Below are positions 52,905-62,055 of a DNA stretch of 64,000 bases, piece after piece. Made by a program: the position numbers and the translations under genes. The notes under the pieces are model-generated. The model was given only the letters and a program-made list of their open reading frames with translations, searched no databases and had not been told where the DNA came from. This DNA is from JL08 sp039969355 (lineage in GTDB: Bacteria; Pseudomonadota; Alphaproteobacteria; Rhodobacterales; Rhodobacteraceae): the NCBI GenBank assembly GCA_039969355.1, contig JBDVOA010000040.1, forward strand, positions 62,001 through 126,000, read 5' to 3'. Position 1 is the stretch's first letter; each line of letters begins with the position of its first letter.

Positions 52905-53981
52905 ATGTCAAATGTTGTGCATCTGAGCGCTCTGTCCAAACGTCAAACAAAAGAGGATTGCATCGCCGCTATGTTGCGCTCCTTCGCCCAGTATCGCCGC
53001 TTTGGTGATGACGTATTCTGGCTAAAAGAAAACGCGGAACTGCTGAATATTCTGGAATGTACCGGTGCTGAAGTCAGCGAGGCCGCACTGGACGCCCATC
53101 AGGGGTTCTACGACCAGGTCGAAAAACGGATGGGATTTTTCCCACAGTACTACCGGTTTTTATTGTCGATCTGCCTTGATCTGGAAGATCTAGGAATGGC
53201 AGGCAATAAAGGTGAGACTTTGGTGCAATGGGTGGCCCGCGAGGGTATGGCCGACGCTGAGCTGTCTGACCTGCAGCGCTTTGAAGCGCGGCGTTTGATG
53301 ATGCGGCGTGGTATCGACCCACTGCCACTTGATACAGGACTTGAAGATCGCATGCGCCGGTTCATGGATCGGTCGGCAACTTTTTCCATGCCGAACAAGA
53401 AAGCTGCTTATGAGTTGACCCACACCGTGTTCTATCTCAGTGAATATGGAAGACGCAATCCAGAGTTGAGTAAATCTGCCATTACTAGCCTTGAGTTTGC
53501 GGGTGTGCTTGCGTACCTTGACCAAAACGCCGACCTGCTTTCTGAAATCTGCATTTCTTTACGCTACGCCGGTGTCACGCCTTCACAAATCTGGGAGAAC
53601 TGGCTGCAACGCGAAACTGAAATGTTCACCGTCCAATCCGGTCCCAATGTGAGCGCCCAGGACAATTATCACGACTTCTTTGTGTGCAATTGGCTGATGG
53701 CCGTCTCTGGTCGGAAATCCTTTACTAAAAAGACGGAATTCGACCGTATGGCGTTTTATCGCGCAACTCCGTGTCCCGGACCCTTGCGGGAGATGTCGGA
53801 ATGCATGTTCCATCTGGACGATCAGCGCAGCGGTGACTGGAACGAGATGCGGCGCGTTGTCGAAGGGTCGCTGTCAGAAAACGCGTATGAAATTCTATGC
53901 GAGGCCGAACAATCAACCGACAAGTTTGGCGCCTTTTTCGAAGGATTTGCGCGCACCGGAATGCAAAGGGTTTCGGCATGA
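52905..53981 (+). CDS. Unknown helical protein, partner of the MFTSAA repeat protein
   Basis: This 358-residue protein looks mostly alpha-helical and cytosolic, without a signal peptide or membrane segment. I see no nucleotide, SAM or metal motif of a known family. Cysteines are scattered (residues 19, 52, 90, 216, 261, 290 and 300 among others). A segment at 238-246 reads TEMFTVQSG and resembles the TEMFTSAAS repeat of the upstream protein. It starts 76 bases after the repeat gene with AAAGGA at good distance, and its stop overlaps the ATG of the DMT gene. I recall a Rhodobacterales-restricted DUF (possibly DUF6902) of similar type but cannot verify it. Roles as modifying enzyme, chaperone or immunity protein are all open. 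Confidence 0.8.
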   Translation: MSNVVHLSALSKRQTKEDCIAAMLRSFAQYRRFGDDVFWLKENAELLNILECTGAEVSEAALDAHQGFYDQVEKRMGFFPQYYRFLLSICLDLEDLGMAGNKGETLVQWVAREGMADAELSDLQRFEARRLMMRRGIDPLPLDTGLEDRMRRFMDRSATFSMPNKKAAYELTHTVFYLSEYGRRNPELSKSAITSLEFAGVLAYLDQNADLLSEICISLRYAGVTPSQIWENWLQRETEMFTVQSGPNVSAQDNYHDFFVCNWLMAVSGRKSFTKKTEFDRMAFYRATPCPGPLREMSECMFHLDDQRSGDWNEMRRVVEGSLSENAYEILCEAEQSTDKFGAFFEGFARTGMQRVSA

Positions 53982-54895
53982 ATACGGCGGTGATGGCCCG
54001 AACTCCGCTGATGAGCGTGGCATCCGCCGGTGCCTTGCTGGTTGTTGTCTATACGGCGCTGATCTCAAGCGCGGATGCGATCACAAAATTCGTTGCGGGT
54101 GGCTATGCTGCGCCGCAACTTTTTTGTTTGTCCGGATTGATAGTTATGGCGCTTAGCGTTTTGGCCGACCGCCATAAAACCCAGCGCCGTGGATTACGTA
54201 CAATCTGTCCGCGCGCGATGGCTTTGCGGGCAGGGGCGACGGTGCTGGCATCAGCTGCGTTTTTTTATGCCTTTCGCGAATTGCCCTTTGCCGAAGTGTT
54301 CTTGTTCATAGGATTGATGCCCATATTGGCCGGTATCATGTCAGGCCCTATTCTGGGGGAACATGTGCGCCCGCTCGCCTGGGTGGCACTGGTGGCTGGT
54401 TTTGTCGGCGTTTTGTGCCTTTTTCCAGCGGGGCTCTCTCATATGTCGACGGGTCACGTTTTTGCGCTGCTTGCCAGTATCACGGGGACTTTTTCAATGG
54501 TCATGGCGCGATATATCGGTCGGTACGAGCAAAATGCGCTGGCGCAAGTGTTCTATCCAAACCTCGCTGTATTCGTCGCAATGGGACTGGCATTGCCCTT
54601 TGTATGGCAGCCAATGCCGCTGTCTGATCTGGTCTGGGTCGTTACCTACGCGGGAATACTGTTTGCAGCGCGCTGGATTCTTGTGGTGGCCTTGCGATTG
54701 CTGGCGGCCTATGCGGTCGCACCGTTGATGAACCTGCAATTTGTCTGGATGGTCATTCTGGGGGCCGTGTTCTTTGGCGAGGTGCCAGCAACCAGCACCT
54801 ATCTGGGCGTCGGCATTGTTATCGCAACGGGCTTGTTTCTGGTCTGGGATCAGTTTGCGCCCGCGCACCAAAAACTACGTTCGGCGCCGGCCTGA
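53978..54895 (+). CDS. DMT superfamily (EamA) transporter
   Basis: This 305-residue membrane protein has about ten predicted helices in two EamA halves, for example SSADAITKFVAGGYAAPQLF in helix 1 and the RELPFAEVFLFIGLMPILAG segment, with the second half ending in AVFFGEVPATSTYLGVGIVI. DMT proteins export amino acids and other small metabolites. I chose the ATG at 53978, which overlaps the stop of the preceding gene as ATGA; this coupling suggests joint function with the unknown helical protein. It converges with erpA. The transported compound is unknown. Confidence 0.88.
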   Translation: MNTAVMARTPLMSVASAGALLVVVYTALISSADAITKFVAGGYAAPQLFCLSGLIVMALSVLADRHKTQRRGLRTICPRAMALRAGATVLASAAFFYAFRELPFAEVFLFIGLMPILAGIMSGPILGEHVRPLAWVALVAGFVGVLCLFPAGLSHMSTGHVFALLASITGTFSMVMARYIGRYEQNALAQVFYPNLAVFVAMGLALPFVWQPMPLSDLVWVVTYAGILFAARWILVVALRLLAAYAVAPLMNLQFVWMVILGAVFFGEVPATSTYLGVGIVIATGLFLVWDQFAPAHQKLRSAPA

Positions 54896-54913
54896 GCTAA
54901 GACGCAGGATGCG

Positions 54914-55237
54914 TTACATCGAGAACGAGGTGCCGCACCCACAAGAGCTTGTCGCGTTTGGGTTATTGATCACAAATCGCGCACCGATCAGCTCTTCGCT
55001 GAAATCGATCACGGCATTCTCCAGGAAGGGCAATGAAACGTGGTCGACCACGACCTTTTGCCCTTTCCCTTCGAGAACAAGGTCATCTGTCGCGGGTGTA
55101 TCGAGATCAATTTCGTACTGAAATCCCGAGCATCCGCCACCTTCGACCGCTACTCGCAGGGCCTGACCCTGGGCGGCTGCGCCAATTTCGGCCAGACGTG
55201 CAAACGCGCGATCGGTGACTTTTGGAGGCAATTGCAT
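54914..55237 (-). CDS. erpA: Iron-sulfur cluster insertion protein, ErpA/IscA type
   Basis: This 107-residue A-type carrier passes Fe-S clusters to target enzymes. The three conserved cysteines are in GGGCSGFQY and in the C-terminal CGCGTSFSM. The overall sequence (RVAVEGGGCSGFQYEIDLD) is closest to ErpA. Its start region lies head to head with the dGTPase gene; the two start codons are about 80 bases apart. Confidence 0.93.
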   Translation of the reverse strand: MQLPPKVTDRAFARLAEIGAAAQGQALRVAVEGGGCSGFQYEIDLDTPATDDLVLEGKGQKVVVDHVSLPFLENAVIDFSEELIGARFVINNPNATSSCGCGTSFSM

Positions 55238-55319
55238 TGGCTCAGCCTTGGGATGGTTTCACTTAGGTTCTGTGTGCAATATAGAAAGCCTCAGGACAGG
55301 CCACAAGGACCTCGCGAAA

Positions 55320-56465
55320 ATGCACGCGCCTTTTGCCTCTGATCCGGCACGCAGCAGGGGACGGCGCGTGGCGGAAGAGGAAAGTACGTTTCGATCTTGC
55401 TTTCAGCGGGATCGCGATCGGATCATTCATGCCTCTGCCTTTCGGCGGCTCAAACACAAAACGCAGGTTTTTGTGGAGCATGAAGGCGACTATTATCGCA
55501 CCCGGTTGACACATTCCATCGAAGTTGCGCAGGTGGCGCGCACCATCGCGGGCGCATTGGGGCTGAACGTTGAACTGACCGAAGCCGTGGCATTGGCGCA
55601 TGATCTGGGCCACACACCTTTTGGTCACACCGGAGAAGACGCGCTGCATGCGCTGATGGCACCGTTTGGCGGGTTTGATCACAATGCCCAGGCGATCAAA
55701 ATCGTCACCTCGCTTGAACGACACTACGCCAGTTTTGACGGACTGAACTTGACGTGGGAAACGCTGGAAGCAATTGCCAAGCACAATGGTCCGGTAACCG
55801 GTATGCTGCCGCATGCGTTGGCAGAGTACACGGCGCAGCACGATCTGGAACTGCACACCCACGCAAGTGCGGAAGCGCAAGTGGCGGCCCTGTCCGATGA
55901 CATTGCGTATAACAACCACGATTTGCACGACGGATTGCGCGCGGGCCTGTTTTCCGAAGAAGAGATTGCAGAGCTGCCGATTGTCCGGCAGGCGTATCGC
56001 GATGTGGATCGGTTGTTCCCCGCGACGGACGGCTATCGGCGGCGTCACGAGGCGTTGAGGCGCGTTTTTGGCGTTATGGTCTCGGATGTGATCGAAACTT
56101 CGCAAAGCCTTTTGACCGCATCTGGGGCCAAGGATGTGGCCGATATCCGTCATCTGGGGCGTCCGGTCATTCAGTTCTCGCCGGATTTATGGGCCGATCT
56201 GCAGGAGATTCGCGCCTTCTTGTTTACAAATATGTACCGTGCGCCGTCAGTGATGGAGAAACGGTCCGAGGTGACGCAAGTCGTCGAAGACCTGTTCCCC
56301 TTGTTTATGGAGGATCCGACCCTGCTGCCGCGACGTTGGGGCAATGAAGTGGCTGCGGCGCAAAAAGATCGCCAGCAGCTTGCGCGCATAGTCTCGGACT
56401 ACATCGCAGGGATGACCGACCGGTTCGCGCTTCAGGAACATGCTCGTCTTTTGCGGCGCACCTGA
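55320..56465 (+). CDS. Deoxyguanosinetriphosphate triphosphohydrolase-like protein
   Basis: This HD-domain enzyme of about 381 residues is predicted to remove triphosphate from dGTP or other dNTPs. The metal-binding residues are in RLTHSIEVAQVAR and ALAHDLGHTPFGHTGE, and the N-terminal FRSCFQRDRDRIIHASAFRR and RRLKHKTQVF motifs are typical. I chose the ATG at 55320 with AAGGA upstream; the frame is open to 55215, where it would overlap the erpA coding region. The longer dGTPase-like type 2 family is the best fit. It precedes argS by 78 bases. Confidence 0.92.
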   Translation: MHAPFASDPARSRGRRVAEEESTFRSCFQRDRDRIIHASAFRRLKHKTQVFVEHEGDYYRTRLTHSIEVAQVARTIAGALGLNVELTEAVALAHDLGHTPFGHTGEDALHALMAPFGGFDHNAQAIKIVTSLERHYASFDGLNLTWETLEAIAKHNGPVTGMLPHALAEYTAQHDLELHTHASAEAQVAALSDDIAYNNHDLHDGLRAGLFSEEEIAELPIVRQAYRDVDRLFPATDGYRRRHEALRRVFGVMVSDVIETSQSLLTASGAKDVADIRHLGRPVIQFSPDLWADLQEIRAFLFTNMYRAPSVMEKRSEVTQVVEDLFPLFMEDPTLLPRRWGNEVAAAQKDRQQLARIVSDYIAGMTDRFALQEHARLLRRT

Positions 56466-56543
56466 TCTGCTTTCTCTGCCGCGTTGACGCAGCGCACAGG
56501 CCTGATAAACCGCAGCAAGCCCCGAAACAGGACCAGACGTGAA

Positions 56544-58289
56544 ATGAACCTCTTTTCAGATATCCGCGCACTTGTAATTGCCAGCCTTGAGGCGATGGTG
56601 AAGGACGGCGATCTGCCAGCCGGCCTTGATATGGGGAACGTCACCGCTGAACCTCCCCGTGATGCGGCACATGGCGATATGGCGACGAATGCAGCGATGG
56701 TCCTGGCAAAACCTGCCGGAAAGAAACCACGCGATATTGCCGATGCTTTGGCGCAGATATTGGCAAGGGATGACCGGATTATCAGCGCCGAAGTTGCGGG
56801 GCCGGGGTTTTTGAACCTGCGTTTGTCCCCTTCCGTCTGGCAGGGCGTTGTCAAGAACGTCTCGACCGTGGGCACCGATTTTGGACGTTCGGATAAAGGG
56901 CAGGGTGCCCGTGTGAATGTTGAATACGTCAGCGCTAACCCTACCGGGCCGCTGCATGTTGGGCACACGCGCGGCGCGGTCTTTGGCGATGCGCTCGCTT
57001 CATTGCTGGATTTTGCCGGATTTGATGTGACACGGGAATATTACATCAACGACGGTGGTGCGCAGGTCGATGTGTTGGCCCGTTCGGTTTATTTGCGCTA
57101 TCTTGAAGCGCACGGTCAGGAGGTTGCGTTTGAGGACGGGACCTATCCGGGCGATTACCTAATTCCGGTGGGACAAGCCTTGAAAGACAAGGTCGGGGAC
57201 GCCTTTCTGGACAAGGGTGAGCAATTCTGGCTGGCAGACGTGCGCGAGTTTTCCACCGATGCGATGATGCAGTTGATCCGCGATGATCTGGCAGCACTGG
57301 GCGTCAAAATGGACGTCTTTTACAGCGAAAAATCGCTTTATGGCACGGGTCGGATCGAGGCCGCGATCAAGGATTTACAGGACAAGGGTCTGATCTACGA
57401 AGGCATCCTGGAACCGCCCAAGGGCAAAATGCCAGACGATTGGGAGCCGCGTGAACAGACATTGTTCCGCTCGACGGCGCATGGCGATGACGTTGATCGC
57501 CCGGTCAAAAAGTCCGACGGCGGATGGACCTATTTTGCGCCGGACATCGCCTATCATTATGACAAGGTTTCCAGAGGCTTCGACGCGCTCATTGATGTGT
57601 TCGGAGCCGATCATGGGGGGTACGTCAAACGGATGAAGGCGGCAGTTTCGGCGTTGTCGGACGGCAAAGTCACGCTTGACATCAAACTGACGCAGCTGGT
57701 GCGCCTGTTCAAAAATGGCGAACCCTTCAAGATGTCAAAACGCGCAGGCACTTTTGTGACATTGCGCGATGTGGTGGATCATGTCGGGCCTGACGTCACG
57801 CGGTTTGTTATGCTGACGCGCAAAAACGATGCACCGCTTGATTTTGATTTCGATAAGGTGCTCGAGCAAAGCCGCGATAACCCAGTGTTTTACGTGCAAT
57901 ACGCCCACGCTCGGGTGATGAGTGTTTTGCGCAAAGCGGGAGAGGCGGGAATTGCCGCCGACGATACAGTGTTGTCTGCGGCGGATCTGACGGGCCTTAC
58001 ACACGAAGCAGAACTGGCTGTCGCCAAAAAGCTTGCCGAATGGCCCCGGCTGATCGAAATCGCCGCCCGCACAAACGAACCGCACAGGGTCGCATTTTAC
58101 CTTTATGAACTCGCGGGCGAGTTTCACGGGCTTTGGAACCGGGGCAATGACGTTCCTGAACTTCGATTTGTGCAGGAGGGTGACAGAGATACATCACAAT
58201 CCAAAATTGCTTTGGCACGGGCTGTTTCCGTTGTAATCGCGTCAGGTCTTGGTATTCTCGGCGTCAACCCGGTCGAGGAGATGCGATAA
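56544..58289 (+). CDS. argS: Arginyl-tRNA synthetase
   Basis: ArgS charges tRNA-Arg. From the ATG at 56544 the protein has 581 residues. The class I signature HIGH appears as HVGH in NPTGPLHVGHTRGAV, and the KMSK loop is FKMSKRAG. The N-terminal Arg-tRNA-synthetase additional domain (SLEAMVKDGDLPAGLDMGNV) and C-terminal anticodon-binding DALR domain are present. It begins the cluster argS, SPOR gene, nagZ, scpA, scpB. Confidence 0.97.
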   Translation: MNLFSDIRALVIASLEAMVKDGDLPAGLDMGNVTAEPPRDAAHGDMATNAAMVLAKPAGKKPRDIADALAQILARDDRIISAEVAGPGFLNLRLSPSVWQGVVKNVSTVGTDFGRSDKGQGARVNVEYVSANPTGPLHVGHTRGAVFGDALASLLDFAGFDVTREYYINDGGAQVDVLARSVYLRYLEAHGQEVAFEDGTYPGDYLIPVGQALKDKVGDAFLDKGEQFWLADVREFSTDAMMQLIRDDLAALGVKMDVFYSEKSLYGTGRIEAAIKDLQDKGLIYEGILEPPKGKMPDDWEPREQTLFRSTAHGDDVDRPVKKSDGGWTYFAPDIAYHYDKVSRGFDALIDVFGADHGGYVKRMKAAVSALSDGKVTLDIKLTQLVRLFKNGEPFKMSKRAGTFVTLRDVVDHVGPDVTRFVMLTRKNDAPLDFDFDKVLEQSRDNPVFYVQYAHARVMSVLRKAGEAGIAADDTVLSAADLTGLTHEAELAVAKKLAEWPRLIEIAARTNEPHRVAFYLYELAGEFHGLWNRGNDVPELRFVQEGDRDTSQSKIALARAVSVVIASGLGILGVNPVEEMR

Positions 58290-58366
58290 AAATCGCGCAA
58301 CGCCGGGTGTTGAGAGCAGTTACATGATCCCGGCGGCATCGTATCGCCAGGACAGCGAGGCAAGAC

Positions 58367-59395
58367 ATGGCGGCAGATTGGGCGGGCGCGCAGGGCGCCT
58401 TTGATTCAGATTTACGAACAACAGCATCTGACAGTTTAAACTCAACGGATAAACCATTGGGTCAATTGACAAATGTAGTGGGCGCAGTGGTCTCACTCGC
58501 CCTGATGGCGGGGATCGGTGTCTGGGGATACAAACTATTTGTACGCGACGTCAGCGGCGTACCAGTTGTCCGCGCTGCAGAAGAAGAGATGCGAATTGCG
58601 CCAAAGGATCCCGGTGGCCAACAGGCCGCGCATCAGGGACTAGCGGTCAATTCCGTGGCGGCTGACGGAGTAGCCGAGGCACCGGCCGAACGGCTGGTGC
58701 TGGCGCCGCGCCCGGTTGACCTGCTGCAAGAGGATGCACCGATGCCCGAGCTTGCGGCGAAAAAAGTGTTGGAGGCCGCGCCATCTGACGTTGCCAGGGT
58801 CGAGATCGAACAAAGCGAAACCGATGTTGTGCAGGCATCTTTGCAGTCCGCGTCTATTGATGCACTTGTCGCCGAGCTTACTAATGGTGTGGAGCCACTT
58901 TCGGCTGCCGATCCCGACAATGATGTCCCGGTTGTGACTACGGTCGCTGCGCCTGTTGCTAAGCCTGACAAGATTGTTGCCCCTGAACCCGTCGTAAAAC
59001 CTGAAGTTCCAACGGCAGTATTGGACGCGCCCGGCGTCAAACGTTCATTGCGCCCTCGTAATCGCCCAGAAGGAGGTTCGACCCTGATAAAGGCCGCCCT
59101 AGAGGCACCTGTTGTGGAAAGTCTGGATGCGGCGAGTATTGAGGCAGGCACCCGGATGGTGCAGTTGGGAGCCTTTGAAAGCGAGGCTATTGCGGAGTCG
59201 GAATGGGGGCGTCTGAAAGGCGATTTTTCAGACTATCTTGATGGTAAACAACGGGTTGTACAGCGCGCCTCAAGCGGTGGACGGGTATTTTACCGCCTGC
59301 GCGCAGTTGGCTTTGATGACCTGAGCGATGCCCGCCGGTTCTGTTCGGTTCTGGTCGCAGAAAACGCCGATTGCATTCCGGTTGTGGCCCGGTGA
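58367..59395 (+). CDS. SPOR domain protein
   Basis: This 342-residue protein has a short cytoplasmic N-terminus, one transmembrane helix (about residues 36-55, LTNVVGAVVSLALMAGIGVW), a long Ala/Pro/Val-rich periplasmic linker and a C-terminal SPOR domain from about residue 262 (MVQLGAFESEAIAESEWGRL). SPOR domains bind denuded glycan strands at the division septum. A cysteine pair (RFCSVLVAENADC) lies in the last strand. The next gene, nagZ, overlaps its stop by four bases. Confidence 0.9.
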   Translation: MAADWAGAQGAFDSDLRTTASDSLNSTDKPLGQLTNVVGAVVSLALMAGIGVWGYKLFVRDVSGVPVVRAAEEEMRIAPKDPGGQQAAHQGLAVNSVAADGVAEAPAERLVLAPRPVDLLQEDAPMPELAAKKVLEAAPSDVARVEIEQSETDVVQASLQSASIDALVAELTNGVEPLSAADPDNDVPVVTTVAAPVAKPDKIVAPEPVVKPEVPTAVLDAPGVKRSLRPRNRPEGGSTLIKAALEAPVVESLDAASIEAGTRMVQLGAFESEAIAESEWGRLKGDFSDYLDGKQRVVQRASSGGRVFYRLRAVGFDDLSDARRFCSVLVAENADCIPVVAR

Positions 59396-60399
59396 CCCGA
59401 TTTGGCGCGACGATTCAGGACGCGGAAGGGCTACGCCTGACTGCCGAAGAAGTCGCGCTGTATCGAGATGTCAATCCATTCGGATTTATCCTTTTCGCCC
59501 GCAATATTGATGCACCTGATCAGGTCAAAGCGCTGTGCAACGATTTTCGCGATGCTGTAGGGCGGGATGCGATCATAACAATCGATCAGGAAGGCGGGCG
59601 GGTGCAGCGCTTGCGCGGGCCCCATTGGCGGCAATGGACGCCGCCGTTGGAATTCGTTGAGCGTGCAGGTCCGGATGCAAACCGGGCGATGTACCTTCGA
59701 TATCGCCTGATTGCACACGAACTTTATGCGGTGGGGATCGACAGTAACTGTGCCCCGATGGTTGATGTTGCAGGCTCCGATACCCATGAATTCTTGCGCA
59801 ATCGCTGCTATGGGGGCGATGCGGAGGAGATCGCCGACCTGGGCCGTTCGGTGGCGAATGGGCTGCTTGCCGGGGGCGTTTTGCCTATCGTGAAGCACAT
59901 GCCGGGTCACGGACGATCCAAGCAGGACAGCCATTTTGATTTGCCCCATGTGCGTGAGGAAGTCGCTGAATTGGAGGCGAATGATTTTGTGCCATTCAAG
60001 GCGCTGAACGATCTGCCAATGGGAATGACAGCACATCTTGTCTATGACGCAATCGACGATGCGCCAGCGACGCTTTCCGCCGAAGTCTTGAAGGTAATCC
60101 GCGATGATATCGGCTTTGGTGGATTGATCATGACGGATGATGTTTCAATGAAAGCATTGACTGGCACACTGACAGAGATCTCGCGCACATCAATCGCCGC
60201 AGGTGTCGACGTGATTTTGCATTGCAACGGCACGTTGGCGGCTCGTGCTGAAGTCGCCAATGCTGCCGGAGAGATGACCGACGTAGCGCAGGGTCGAGCA
60301 GGGGCTGTTCTTGCGGCGCGAAGACAACCCGACGCGCTTGACATTGCTGACTGTGAAGCCCAGCTTGAGGCGCTTTTGCACGGGCAGGTTTATGGCTGA
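59392..60399 (+). CDS. nagZ: Beta-N-acetylhexosaminidase
   Basis: NagZ is a cytoplasmic glycoside hydrolase family 3 enzyme that removes GlcNAc from anhydromuropeptides in cell-wall recycling. From GTG at 59392 (GTGA overlap with the SPOR gene) it has 335 residues. Motifs are PFGFILFARNI, ITIDQEGGRVQRL, the catalytic KHMPGHGRSKQDSH loop and LIMTDDVSMKAL. Its location beside a SPOR-domain protein fits a peptidoglycan theme. Confidence 0.96.
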   Translation: MTRFGATIQDAEGLRLTAEEVALYRDVNPFGFILFARNIDAPDQVKALCNDFRDAVGRDAIITIDQEGGRVQRLRGPHWRQWTPPLEFVERAGPDANRAMYLRYRLIAHELYAVGIDSNCAPMVDVAGSDTHEFLRNRCYGGDAEEIADLGRSVANGLLAGGVLPIVKHMPGHGRSKQDSHFDLPHVREEVAELEANDFVPFKALNDLPMGMTAHLVYDAIDDAPATLSAEVLKVIRDDIGFGGLIMTDDVSMKALTGTLTEISRTSIAAGVDVILHCNGTLAARAEVANAAGEMTDVAQGRAGAVLAARRQPDALDIADCEAQLEALLHGQVYG

Positions 60400-61177
60400 C
60401 AATTCATTTGAGGAAGATAGCCTGTCGGTCACCGAAAGGATGGCCGCCGAAGCGCTGATCGTCGACGTCGATGGCTTTGAGGGGCCGCTGGACCTGTTGC
60501 TGACACTTTCCCGGACACAAAAGGTGGACCTGCGCAAGATCTCCGTACTTCAACTGGCCCGGCAATATCTGGAGTTTGTCGAAAAAGCCAAGGTGCTGCG
60601 AATTGAACTGGCTGCCGATTACTTGGTGATGGCGGCCTGGCTTGCGTTCCTGAAGTCCCGACTTCTGTTGCCACCAGACCCAACGGAAGAGGGGCCGTCG
60701 GGCGAAGAACTGGCAGCGCACCTGGCGTTTCAACTGGAGCGTTTGCAGGCAATGCGCGATGCCGCCGCCCGGCTGATGGCACGTGACCGACTGGGCCGCG
60801 ACTTCTTTGCGCGCGGCGTGCCGCAAACTGTTGAGCGGACGCGCCGGGTTACTTATACAGCGACTTTGCTGGATCTGATGCAAGGCTATGCGCGCATCCG
60901 CACGCGGGACGAGTTTCGCCCGTTTGTCATGGATCGGGATGCGGTTTTTACAATGGAGCAGGCACTGGATCGGATGCGGGGGCTGATGGGGTTCGCTGGC
61001 GACTGGACGGATTTGTCGAGCTACTTGCCGGAGGGGTGGGAGATTGACCCGCAGCGCCGCAGGAGTGCCACCGCCTCAACCTTTGCGGCCTCGCTGGAAC
61101 TGGTGAAGGAGGGCCATATGGAAATTCGGCAAAGCGATTTATTTGCCCCGATCCAGTTACGTAAGAAGGATGCTTAG
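60392..61177 (+). CDS. scpA: Segregation and condensation protein A
   Basis: ScpA is the kleisin subunit that bridges the SMC heads and binds ScpB. From the ATG at 60392 (8-base overlap with nagZ) it has 261 residues. The N-terminal motif FEGPLDLLLTLSRTQKVDLRKISVLQLARQ in part and the ADYLVMAAWLAFLKSRLLLP segment are diagnostic. The open frame extends to 60311 inside nagZ, which is not used here. Confidence 0.95.
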   Translation: MADNSFEEDSLSVTERMAAEALIVDVDGFEGPLDLLLTLSRTQKVDLRKISVLQLARQYLEFVEKAKVLRIELAADYLVMAAWLAFLKSRLLLPPDPTEEGPSGEELAAHLAFQLERLQAMRDAAARLMARDRLGRDFFARGVPQTVERTRRVTYTATLLDLMQGYARIRTRDEFRPFVMDRDAVFTMEQALDRMRGLMGFAGDWTDLSSYLPEGWEIDPQRRRSATASTFAASLELVKEGHMEIRQSDLFAPIQLRKKDA

Positions 61178-61835
61178 CGTGTCGCAAGATGCTGATTCGG
61201 AAAAAGAAAGTCTGTTTGACGCCCCTCCTATGGCGGAACAGGAGCGCATGGTCGAGGCGGTGCTTTTTGCCAGCGTAGAGGCGGTCAGCGTGAACGAGCT
61301 GGAAAGCCGAATGCCGCATGGTTGCGACGCCGCCGAGGCACTAGTGCATTTGCGCAAACGTTATGAAGGGCGCGGCGTGCATGTAGTCAAGGTTGGCGAT
61401 GGCTGGGCGATGCGAACCGCGCCTGATCTTGGGTTTTTGATGCAAAAGGAAACCGTCGAAACCCGGAAGTTGAGCCGCGCTGCAATCGAAACGCTGGCGA
61501 TTATTTCCTATCATCAGCCAGCTACCCGGGCAGAGATTGAGGAAATTCGCGGCGTCAGTGTATCCCGCGGGACGGTCGATCAGTTGCTAGAGCTGGAGTG
61601 GATCCGCTTTGGCCGGAGAAAAATGACACCGGGGCGTCCGGTAACTTATGTCGTAACGCAGTCTTTTCTGGATCATTTCGGTCTGGAAAGTGCGCGGGAC
61701 CTGCCAGGCCTGAAGGAACTGCGCGCCGCCGGACTATTGGAAAACCGCTCGCCGCCGAGCGCCATGCCGGTCGTTGGAGAAGAACGGGACGAAGATGAAA
61801 TTATCGAGGGACAACCGGAACTGTTTGAAGATTAA
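61170..61835 (+). CDS. scpB: Segregation and condensation protein B
   Basis: ScpB forms the dimer that binds ScpA in the SMC complex. It has two winged-helix domains; visible motifs are VEAVLFASVEAVSVNELESR and LSRAAIETLAIISYHQPATR with EEIRGVSVSRGTVDQLLE. From the ATG at 61170 (8-base overlap with scpA) it has 221 residues; GTG at 61179 is an alternative. Its C-terminus carries an acidic tail. Confidence 0.95.
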   Translation: MLSVSQDADSEKESLFDAPPMAEQERMVEAVLFASVEAVSVNELESRMPHGCDAAEALVHLRKRYEGRGVHVVKVGDGWAMRTAPDLGFLMQKETVETRKLSRAAIETLAIISYHQPATRAEIEEIRGVSVSRGTVDQLLELEWIRFGRRKMTPGRPVTYVVTQSFLDHFGLESARDLPGLKELRAAGLLENRSPPSAMPVVGEERDEDEIIEGQPELFED

Positions 61836-61901
61836 CAAATCCTGCCGTGAAATATCCATGATTTGTCACTATGTGATATCCTGAGAAAACTGGAGCCAGA
61901 C

Positions 61902-62045
61902 ATGAACATCAATCAAGTAATCAATATGATCGTCCGTATGGTAATGCGCAAAGCAATCAACAAAGGCATCAATGTCGGCATTGGACAGGCGACAAAGCTG
62001 GGGCAAAAAGCCAAAAAACCAACGCGAGATCAGGCCGACGTATAA
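61902..62045 (+). CDS. Small basic protein of 47 residues, function unknown
   Basis: This short gene (MNINQVINMIVRMVMRKAIN and 27 more) has a good ribosome binding site (GGAG eight bases upstream). The first half is amphipathic and hydrophobic; the second half is Lys-rich and Gly-containing (INVGIGQATKLGQKAKKP). It might associate with membranes or nucleic acid. I do not recognise a named family, though the sequence looks like a real conserved protein and not random translation. It lies 66 bases after scpB on the same strand and converges with dcd. Confidence 0.65.
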   Translation: MNINQVINMIVRMVMRKAINKGINVGIGQATKLGQKAKKPTRDQADV

Positions 62046-62055
62046 GCTGTTGACG

